Shown: in pieces, positions 56,022 to 64,000 of the stretch | Numbering within the stretch: position 1 is the first letter of the stretch | How the letters are laid out: each line of letters opens with the position of its first letter | Assembly: GCF_004216535.1 (NCBI RefSeq) | Contig: NZ_SGWX01000001.1 | Coordinates: 2,108,001 to 2,172,000, forward strand | Direction: 5' to 3' | Length of the DNA: 64,000 nucleotides | DNA from: Xylanimonas ulmi | GTDB taxonomy: Bacteria; Actinomycetota; Actinomycetes; Actinomycetales; Cellulomonadaceae | The notes under the pieces: generated by a model | Seen by the model: only the letters and a program-made list of their open reading frames with translations | Database searches by the model: none | Told to the model about the DNA's origin: nothing | Position numbers and translations under genes: made by a program

Positions 56022-57350
56022 TCAGTGGATCCGGTCGAGCACGACCGGGCCGCGCGCCACCGCCGTGCCGGGCGGCGCGACCTCCCACGCGCCCTCGAGC
56101 GCCTCGTAGGCGCGCGCGAACCGCTCGGGCGTGTCGGTGTGCAGCGTGAGGATCGGCTGCCCCGCGGTGACGACGTCGCCAGGCTTGGCGTGCAGCTCGA
56201 CGCCCGCCGCGGCCTGCACGGGGTCCTCGCGCCGGGCGCGCCCCGCTCCCAGGCGCCAGGCCGCGACGCCCACCCCGTAGGCGTCGAGCCGTGCGAGCAC
56301 ACCGTCGGCGTCCGCGACGACCTGCTCGGTCGCGCGCGCGGTCGGCAGCGGCGCATCCACGTCGCCACCCTGCGCGGCGATCATGCGCCGCCACCGGTCC
56401 ATGGCGCGCCCGTCGGCGAGCGCCGCGCGCACCTCGTCCTCGCCCGTGGGCCGACCGGCCGCGGCCAGCATCTCGACCGCGAGCGCCACGGTCAGGTCGA
56501 CGACGTCGGACGGGCCGCCGCCCGCGAGCACCTCGACCGACTCACGCACCTCCAGGGCGTTGCCCGCGGTCAGGCCCAGCGGCGTGGCCATGTCGGTCAG
56601 CAGCGCGACGGTGGTCACGCCCGCGTCCGCGCCCAGGTCGACCATGGTGCGCGCGAGCTCGCGCGCCGTGTCCAGGTCCTTCATGAACGCGCCCGAGCCC
56701 ACCTTGACGTCGAGCACCAGCGCGCCCGTGCCCTCGGCGATCTTCTTGCTCATGATCGAGCTCGCGATGAGCGGGATCGACTCGACCGTGGAGGTCACGT
56801 CGCGCAGCGCGTAGAGCTTCTTGTCGGCGGGCGCGAGCCCGTCCCCGGCCGCGCACACCACGGCGCCGACCGAGGCGAGCTGGTCGTGCACCTCGGCGTT
56901 GGACAGCCCGGCCCGCCAGCCCGGGATGGACTCGAGCTTGTCGAGCGTGCCGCCCGTGTGGCCCAGGCCGCGGCCCGACAGCTGCGGCACCGCGACGCCG
57001 AACGCCGCCACGAGCGGGGCGAGCGGCAGCGTGATCTTGTCGCCCACTCCCCCGGTCGAGTGCTTGTCGGCCGTCGGCACGCCGAGTGAGGCGTAGTCGA
57101 GCCGCTCGCCGCTGGCGATCATGGCGCCCGTCCAGCGCTCGATCTCACCGCGGCTCATGCCGTTGAGGAAGATCGCCATGGCCAGGGCCGACATCTGCTC
57201 CTCGGCGACGACGCCGCGCGTGTAGGCGTCGATGACCCAGTCGATCTGCCCGGACGACAGCCGCTGCCGGTCGCGCTTGGTGCGGATGATGTCGACGGCG
57301 TCGAACGGCTCGTGCCCGGGGGCAGGGGTGGTCACGGTCGCGTCGCTCAC
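56022..57350 (-). CDS. deoA: Thymidine phosphorylase
   Basis: The product has 442 residues from GTG 57,350 with GGAGGAGA upstream. DIIRTKRDRQRLSSGQIDWV opens the helical domain; KHSTGGVGDKITLPLAPLVA binds phosphate; GRGLGHTGGTLDKLESIPG and SSIMSKKIAEGTGALVLDVK, VGSGAFMKDLDTAREL continue the active site. The C-terminal domain has LHAKPGDVVTAGQPILTLHT. It splits thymidine and deoxyuridine to base and deoxyribose-1-phosphate. The start overlaps the cdd stop by 4 bp. Confidence 0.97.
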   Translation of the reverse strand: MSDATVTTPAPGHEPFDAVDIIRTKRDRQRLSSGQIDWVIDAYTRGVVAEEQMSALAMAIFLNGMSRGEIERWTGAMIASGERLDYASLGVPTADKHSTGGVGDKITLPLAPLVAAFGVAVPQLSGRGLGHTGGTLDKLESIPGWRAGLSNAEVHDQLASVGAVVCAAGDGLAPADKKLYALRDVTSTVESIPLIASSIMSKKIAEGTGALVLDVKVGSGAFMKDLDTARELARTMVDLGADAGVTTVALLTDMATPLGLTAGNALEVRESVEVLAGGGPSDVVDLTVALAVEMLAAAGRPTGEDEVRAALADGRAMDRWRRMIAAQGGDVDAPLPTARATEQVVADADGVLARLDAYGVGVAAWRLGAGRARREDPVQAAAGVELHAKPGDVVTAGQPILTLHTDTPERFARAYEALEGAWEVAPPGTAVARGPVVLDRIH

Positions 57351-57784
57351 GGGGTCTCCTCCTGAAATTGGTGCACGACCTCCAGGTCGTGCGGACCGAA
57401 CGCCTGCGGCAGGACCTCGGTCATGGGCACGACGCCGCGCGGGCTGTCGACGAGCAGGCTCGGCCCACCGTGCTCCCACAGGAGCTGGCGGCACCGGCCG
57501 CACGGCATGATCGCCTCCCCGCGCGCGTCGACGCAGGCGAACGCGACCAGGCGCCCGCCCCCGCCCTCGACGAGCGAGGAGATCAGGCCGCACTCGGCGC
57601 ACAGCGTGACGCCGTACGCGGCGTTCTCGACATTGCACCCCACCACGACGCGCCCGTCGTCGACGAGCGCGGCGGCGCCCACCGCGAACCCCGAGTAGGG
57701 CGCGTAGGCGCGCCGCATGGCCTCGCGGGCGCACGCGCGCAGGGCCTCCCAGTCGACGGGCCTGCCCGCCGCGGACTGCGTCAT
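57347..57784 (-). CDS. cdd: Cytidine deaminase
   Basis: The product has 145 residues, usual for the tetrameric type. Motifs: AYAPYSGFAVGAAALV, GCNVENAAYGVTLCAECGLI (zinc Cys and catalytic Glu in CAE) and IMPCGRCRQLLWEHG (PCxxC). It makes uridine and deoxyuridine; the latter is a substrate of DeoA encoded by the next gene. It follows the ABC transporter genes by 42 bp on the same strand, so all may be one operon. Confidence 0.97.
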   Translation of the reverse strand: MTQSAAGRPVDWEALRACAREAMRRAYAPYSGFAVGAAALVDDGRVVVGCNVENAAYGVTLCAECGLISSLVEGGGGRLVAFACVDARGEAIMPCGRCRQLLWEHGGPSLLVDSPRGVVPMTEVLPQAFGPHDLEVVHQFQEETP

Positions 57785-57826
57785 GCCTGCCTCATCTCAC
57801 TGGTCACCCCTGCCGGATGGCGGGGC

Positions 57827-59113
57827 CTACTTCGTGTACGGGATGCCCTCGGACGCGGGCGCGCGCACCCGCCCGACCAGGCCGGCGACGGCGAAGATCG
57901 TCACGACGTACGGCGTCATGAGCATGACCTGGCTCGGAATGGGCGTGCCGACGATGCCCAGCACCGTCTGCAGGTTGTCGGAGAACCCGAACAGCACGGC
58001 CGCGGCGAGCGCGCCCAGCGGGTTCCACCGGCCGAGGATCATGGCGGCCAGGGCGATGTAGCCCTTGCCGCCCGTCATCTCGCGGCCGAACGCCAGGCCG
58101 GTCGCGACGGTGAAGAACGCCCCGCCGAGCCCGGCCACGGCGCCGCCCAGGATCGCGTTCTTGACGCGGGTGCGGTTGACGTTGATGCCCACGGTGTCGG
58201 CGGCCTTGGGGTGCTCGCCGACCGCGCGCAGGCGCAGGCCCCAGCGCGAGCGGAACAGGTAGACGTGCAGCAGCGCGACGGCGACGTACATGAGGTACAC
58301 CAGCAGCGTCTGGCGGAACAGCACCGGGCCGATGACGGGGATCTGCGACAGCAGCGGGATGGGCAGCACAGGCAGCGGCGTGCGGCTGTTCCACGTGGTC
58401 GGGTCCTGCGTGAGCACGGTCGAGAACAGGTAGTTGGTCACGCCGATGACGAGCACGTTGAGCACCACGCCGACGATGATCTGGTCGACCCAGTACCGCA
58501 CGGCGAAGACCACCAGCAGCAGGCCGACCAGGGCGCCGGCGATGGGCGCCGCGATCAGGCCGACGTACGCGCTGCCGGTGACCGAGGCGACGACGGCGGC
58601 GAGGAACGCGCCCGCGAGCAGCTGCCCCTCGATCGCGATGTTGATGATGCCGACGCGCTCGCACAGGATGCCGGACATCGAGCCGAACACGAGCGGCACC
58701 GACAGGAACAGCGCTCCCGACAGCAGACCCGTCAAGGGGATGGTCTTGCCGGACCCGGCCCAGGCCAGGAACGCCAGGATCCACAGCACGCCGAACGCGA
58801 CGGGCAGCCACCACCCGAGCGTGCGGCGCGTGGCCGCGGCCCACCAGGCCAGGGCGGCCAGGGCGAGCGCGACGAGGCTGAGCACGAGCGCCGTCGCGGT
58901 CGCCGGGACCGAGAACGGCGCGATCTGGAACAGGTCGGTCGACGTCGAGAGCCGGAACGTCGTCGTCTTGCCGCCCGCGGGCAGGATCCCGAAGCCCACC
59001 AGGGCGATCAGGCCGAGCACGCTGAGCGCGACGGGCGACTTCCACGAGACGGGCTTGAGCGCGGTCGCCGGGGCGGGAGCCTGGGGGGTGCGGGTCGAGG
59101 TGGCGGTGCTCAT
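57827..59113 (-). CDS. Nucleoside ABC transporter permease 2
   Basis: The product has 428 residues with about ten membrane helices. The core resembles branched-chain amino acid/nucleoside permeases: ERVGIINIAIEGQLLAGAFL (IN-A-EG motif), YWVDQIIVGVVLNVLVIG, RSRWGLRLRAVGEHPKAADT (G-E-P-A coupling helix) and GLGGAFFTVATGLAFGREMTGGKGYI. With permease 1 it forms the channel. Gene order BmpA, ATPase, permease, permease is that of the BmpA-NupABC type. The start lies 4 bp after permease 1's stop. Confidence 0.92.
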   Translation of the reverse strand: MSTATSTRTPQAPAPATALKPVSWKSPVALSVLGLIALVGFGILPAGGKTTTFRLSTSTDLFQIAPFSVPATATALVLSLVALALAALAWWAAATRRTLGWWLPVAFGVLWILAFLAWAGSGKTIPLTGLLSGALFLSVPLVFGSMSGILCERVGIINIAIEGQLLAGAFLAAVVASVTGSAYVGLIAAPIAGALVGLLLVVFAVRYWVDQIIVGVVLNVLVIGVTNYLFSTVLTQDPTTWNSRTPLPVLPIPLLSQIPVIGPVLFRQTLLVYLMYVAVALLHVYLFRSRWGLRLRAVGEHPKAADTVGINVNRTRVKNAILGGAVAGLGGAFFTVATGLAFGREMTGGKGYIALAAMILGRWNPLGALAAAVLFGFSDNLQTVLGIVGTPIPSQVMLMTPYVVTIFAVAGLVGRVRAPASEGIPYTK

Positions 59114-59117
59114 GTGC

Positions 59118-60388
59118 TCAGGCCTCCTGCGCCGTGACGGACGACTGCTGCGCTGCCGCGCGCCGTTGCGCGCGCGTCGGGCCGCCCGGGGTGGGCAGCC
59201 GGAAGATCGCCCGGACCAGCGGGGGCGCGGCGATGAACAGCACGATGAACGACTGCACGACGAGCACGATGTCGATGGGCGTGCCGGTGCGCGCCTGCAT
59301 CGCGAACCCGCCGGCCCGCAGCCCGCCGAACAGCAGGCCCGCGAGCACCGTGCCGAAGGGCTTGGACCGGCCCAGCAGCGCGACCGTGATGGCGTCGAAG
59401 CCAAAGCTCGCGGCGACACCCGTGGTGAGCACGCGCTCGGTGCCGAGCACCTGCGCCGAGCCCGCCAGCCCCGCCAGCCCACCGGCGATCGCCATGACCC
59501 AGACCGTGACCCAGGGCACCGACATGCCCGCGGTGCGCGCGGCGTGCGGGTTGGCGCCGACGGCGCGGAAGCGCAGGCCGAGCGTCGAGCGCTCCATGAG
59601 CCACCACACGCCGAGCGCGGCCAGCAGCGCCAGGATGAACCCGAGGTGCAGCCGGAAGTTCGACCCGAGCAGCAGCGGGTAGGTCGCCGAGGCCGGGATG
59701 GGCGGGCTGATGGGGTTCGCGCTGCCCGGACGCTGGAACGCCGAGATGGTCAGCAGGTACCCGATCAGGTAGATCGCCACGTTGTTGAGCATGATCGTGA
59801 CGATCACCTCGTTGGCGCCTGTCGTGGCCTTCAGCACGCCGGCGATCGAGGCCCAGATCGCGCCGCCGAGGCCCGCCCCGATGACCGCGAGCAGCAGGTG
59901 GAGCGCGGCGGGCAGGTCGAACGTGAACCCGATGTACCCGCCGAGCACGGCGCCCATGATGATCTGGCCCTGGGCGCCGATGTTGAACAGCCCGGCCCGG
60001 AAGCCGATGCCGAGGCCGAGGCCCGCGAAGATCAGGGGGGTGGCGACCGTCATGGTCTCGGTCAGCGGGCGGATGGTGCGGGCGAACCCGTTGCCCGAGA
60101 AGTTGATGACCGCGCCCTGGAACAGCGCGGAGTACGCGCCCCCGACGGCGTCGCCGATCGCGCCGAAGAAGTCGGTGGGCCGCGCGAACAGCCAGCCCGA
60201 CGTCTCCTGTACGCGCGCGTCGGCGGCGGCGATCAGGATGCCGCCGAGCACCAGGGCGGCGACGACGGCGGCCAGCGTCACGAGCCAGCTCGACTCGAGC
60301 ATCTCGCGCAGCACGCTGCGGCTCGCGGCGTCGAACCGGCTCTCGGCCGGCGGGGCCGGCGCCGGCTCCCGCGGGGTCGTGGCCTCGC

Positions 60389-60392
<4 letters not shown>
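59118..60392 (-). CDS. Nucleoside ABC transporter permease 1
   Basis: The product has 424 residues, about nine membrane helices after a 35-residue cytoplasmic start. Conserved parts: GIGFRAGLFNIGAQGQIIMG (the FNIGAEGQ motif), ATTGANEVIVTIMLNNVAIY, LGLRFRAVGANPHAARTAGM (coupling helix), VAASFGFDAITVALLGRSKP. It pairs with permease 2. The GTG/ATG region overlaps the ATPase stop by 4 bp. Confidence 0.92.
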
Positions 60393-61975
<1,583 letters not shown>

Positions 61976-62085
61976 CGGCGCCTCCTCCTCGTCGAGTCCA
62001 TGGAACCTCACCTCGTCCCCGCGGGCCTGGCGGGGGCGCGGCGCGCCGCCCGCCGAGTCCGCGTGGCCGGGGACGGGTGGGACAC

Positions 62086-62117
62086 GGCGGCCCGGGCGCG
62101 GGTGCGCCCGGGCCGCC
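62086..62117 (-). terminator. Hairpin after the binding-protein gene
   Basis: GGCGGCCCGGGCGC and GCGCCCGGGCCGCC pair perfectly (14 bp) around GGGT. On the minus strand it lies 28 bp after the bmpA stop and before the ATPase gene. It likely lets the binding protein be made in excess over the transporter core. Confidence 0.75.
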
Positions 62118-62144
62118 TGCTACGCCGTCGTCACGGCGCGGGGG

Positions 62145-63248
62145 TCACTTCGGCGAGTTCGGCGACTCGATGGTCAGGTCGCCCGAGATGATCTTCGCCT
62201 TGAAGGCGTCGAGCTGCTCGGACACCTCGGCCGGGACCGCCGACTCGAAGTCGTGGAACGGAGCCAGGCCCACGCCCTCGTTCTCGAGGGTGCCGATGTA
62301 CGGGTCGGGCGAGAAGTTGCCCTCGGACGCGGCCTTGATGACGTCGAAGACGGCCGGGCCGATCTGCTTCATCACCGAGGTCAGGATGATGTCGCCGTGG
62401 TCCGTGGTCAGGAAGCCGTCCGAGTCGACCCAGATGATCTTCTTGCCCGCGTCGGACGCCGCGGCGGCCGCGCCCAGGCCCACGGGGCCCGCGACCGGCA
62501 TGATGATGTCGGCGCCCTGGTCGATGAAGCCCTGGGCGAGGTTCTGGCCCAGCGGCACGTTCGAGAAGTCGCCCGTGAACGAGCCCTGCTGGGTGTCCTT
62601 GTTCCAGCCGAGCAGCGTGACGTCCGCGTCGTTGTCCGTGTTGAACTGCTGGACGCCGTCGTAGAAGCCGTCCATGAACACCGACACCGACGGGATCTGC
62701 ATGCCGCCGAACGTCGCGACGGTGCCGGTCTCGGTCATGCCCGCGGCCAGGTAGCCCGCGAGGAACGCGGCCTCGGCCGTGTTGAACAGGATCGGCTTGG
62801 CGTTGGGGACGGTGACCGGGTTGAAGTCGTCGTCCGAGAAGGAGGAGTCGACCAGCGCGAACTTGACGTCGGGGTTCGCGTCGGCGGCAGCCTGGATCGG
62901 GTCCTCGAGCTTGAAGCCCACGCCGATGATCAGGTCGCAGCCCTGCTGGATCATGTTGTCGATGTTCGGACCGAAGTCCGTGTCCGCCTGAGACTCGGCC
63001 TGACGGATCTGGATGCCGAGCTCGTCACGCGCCCGCGTCAGACCCTCGTGGCCGGACTGGTTGAAGGACTGGTCGTCGAAGCCGCCCTCGTCCGAGACCA
63101 TGCAGGCCACGAAGTCGGAGGCGGCGGTCGCGCCGTCGGTCGCACCCGTGGCGCCGTCGCCGGCGGTCTCCTCGGGTGCCTGTCCACACGCGCTGAGCAC
63201 GAGTGCCGCGACGCCCGCCAGCGCGGCGAGCCGGGTCGCTCTCTTCAC
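62145..63248 (-). CDS. bmpA: BmpA-family nucleoside-binding lipoprotein
   Basis: The product has 367 residues. The signal RLAALAGVAALVLSACG has the lipobox LSAC. The substrate-binding fold: FVACMVSDEGGFDDQSFNQS (nucleoside-contacting D-x-S-F-N-Q), ESQADTDFGPNIDNMIQQGC, NTAEAAFLAGYLAAGMTETG, DIIMPVAGPVGLGAAAAASD and KKIIWVDSDGF. BMP proteins deliver purine or pyrimidine nucleosides to the permeases. It is the first gene of the transporter operon. Confidence 0.94.
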   Translation of the reverse strand: MKRATRLAALAGVAALVLSACGQAPEETAGDGATGATDGATAASDFVACMVSDEGGFDDQSFNQSGHEGLTRARDELGIQIRQAESQADTDFGPNIDNMIQQGCDLIIGVGFKLEDPIQAAADANPDVKFALVDSSFSDDDFNPVTVPNAKPILFNTAEAAFLAGYLAAGMTETGTVATFGGMQIPSVSVFMDGFYDGVQQFNTDNDADVTLLGWNKDTQQGSFTGDFSNVPLGQNLAQGFIDQGADIIMPVAGPVGLGAAAAASDAGKKIIWVDSDGFLTTDHGDIILTSVMKQIGPAVFDVIKAASEGNFSPDPYIGTLENEGVGLAPFHDFESAVPAEVSEQLDAFKAKIISGDLTIESPNSPK

Positions 63249-63393
63249 CTTGATCTCCGTTTCGATCGGCGTCGACCGCGCAATGGGGGTGGGCGCGATC
63301 GGTGGGCGCGAGCCTAGTGGTGGTTCGGGGCGAACGCCCGGTTCGTCGCGCCTCGCACGCTCGGTTCGTGACCCAATCGCAACCCGCCGAGTG

Positions 63394-63999
63394 TCATTCG
63401 GCCTGCGCCAGCACTCCCGCCGCCAAACCCGCCAGCAGTCGGACCCCGACGCCGATGGCGCGCTCGTCGACCACCAGGTCCCCCTGGTGCAGGTCGTAGC
63501 GCCGCCCGCCCGGGGTCGCGGTGCCCAACCTCGCCATGGCGCCGGGCGCCTTGGTCAGGTACCAGGCGAAGTCCTCGCCGCCCAGCGACTGCTCGGTCAG
63601 GACCACACCCGCCGGCCCGACGACGGCGCGCGCCGCCGCCTCGAGCTCAGCGTTGACCGCCTCGTCGTTGTCCACCGGCGGCACCCCGCGCATGTGGTGC
63701 ACGCTCACGTCGACCTCGTAGGGCGCCACGACCTGCTCGACGGCGTCGTGCAGCACCTGCCCGGCCCGCTCCCACGCGCGCACGTCGAGGCAGCGCAGCG
63801 TCCCGGAGACGGTCCCGGTCGACGGGATGGCGTTGTGCACGTCGCCCGCGTGGACCGCGCCCCACGTGAGGTTGACTCCCGAGCGCGGGTCGAGCCGGCG
63901 GCCCAGCACGCCCGGCACCTGGGTGATGACCTGCCCGAGCGCGTAGACGACGTCGCCCGTCAGGTGCGGGCGCGAGGTGTGCCCGCCCGAGGACGAGAC
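63394..63999 (-). CDS. M20-family amidohydrolase (5' partial)
   Basis: The start lies beyond the right edge. The visible 201 codons include the dimerisation part (SSSGGHTSRPHLTGDVVYAL), AVHAGDVHNAIPSTGTVSGT (N-x-I-P), a helix AGQVLHDAVEQVVAPYEVDV, and near the end EQSLGGEDFAWYLTKAPGAM with the metal-binding Glu-Asp. Members of this group (AbgB, IAA-amino acid or N-acyl amino acid hydrolases) split N-acyl amides. The substrate cannot be told from this half. It may be cotranscribed with bmpA or independent; 145 bp separate them. Confidence 0.9.
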   Translation of the reverse strand, partial: VSSSGGHTSRPHLTGDVVYALGQVITQVPGVLGRRLDPRSGVNLTWGAVHAGDVHNAIPSTGTVSGTLRCLDVRAWERAGQVLHDAVEQVVAPYEVDVSVHHMRGVPPVDNDEAVNAELEAAARAVVGPAGVVLTEQSLGGEDFAWYLTKAPGAMARLGTATPGGRRYDLHQGDLVVDERAIGVGVRLLAGLAAGVLAQAE

Positions 64000-64000
64000 C

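Overview
The window is very G+C-rich with strongly biased codon third positions. It combines actinobacterial hallmarks: an acyl-CoA carboxylase of split AccA/AccD/AccE type, tandem LytR-CpsA-Psr (LCP) proteins, an LpdA-type quinone reductase, efeUOB and frequent GTG starts with GTGA/ATGA overlaps. It reads as the chromosome of a Micrococcales-type actinobacterium (Cellulomonas-like is my guess, not proven). Two blocks are visible: the right-hand ~25 kb of a prophage (1 to about 24,925) and a stretch of host chromosome (about 24,913 to 64,000).

Prophage. The genes run almost entirely on + in the usual order for a long-tailed siphovirus. Replication: a D5/P4-type primase-helicase cut by the window edge, a PD-(D/E)XK nuclease and small DNA-binding or zinc proteins. 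Packaging: small and large terminase. Head: portal, MuF-like protein, scaffold, capsid and connectors. Tail: terminator, major tail protein, chaperone pair with a -1 frameshift signal, tape measure, Dit and baseplate proteins, and a fibre carrying an esterase domain. Lysis: amidase and holin(s). The integrase and left end lie outside the window. Non-canonical cargo includes a HIT-domain hydrolase between connector genes, a minus-strand lipoprotein between head and tail modules, a divergent pair near the right end, and a right-end operon with a 49-residue ORF, a hairpin and an Aca2/YdiL-like HTH regulator behind a promoter whose 17-bp spacer is a perfect palindrome. The last arrangement resembles an anti-CRISPR (acr-aca) locus and is the best candidate for something new. 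The prophage sits inside a CpaF/TadA-type pilus or secretion ATPase gene, whose N-terminal 151 or so codons remain at the right junction.

Host chromosome, 25.5-43.8 kb: prfB, an aminotransferase, two tandem LCP cell-wall ligases, a PadR regulator with a membrane protein, an SRAP protein, a class III nucleotide cyclase, birA, then the acyl-CoA carboxylase genes accD, accE and accA interleaved with a DUF885 peptidase and maf. A kinase-like phosphotransferase and a Nudix hydrolase follow.

Host chromosome, 43.9-64 kb: an iron-uptake operon efeUOB behind a DtxR/IdeR-like box, then VanZ, a small unknown and LpdA. A nearly complete (deoxy)nucleoside salvage locus follows: purine nucleoside phosphorylase, phosphosugar mutase, deoC, add, deoA, cdd, and a BmpA-type nucleoside ABC importer (binding lipoprotein, two-domain ATPase, two permeases). 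Together these import nucleosides, deaminate and phosphorolyse them, and send deoxyribose phosphate to central metabolism. The window ends inside an M20-family amidohydrolase.
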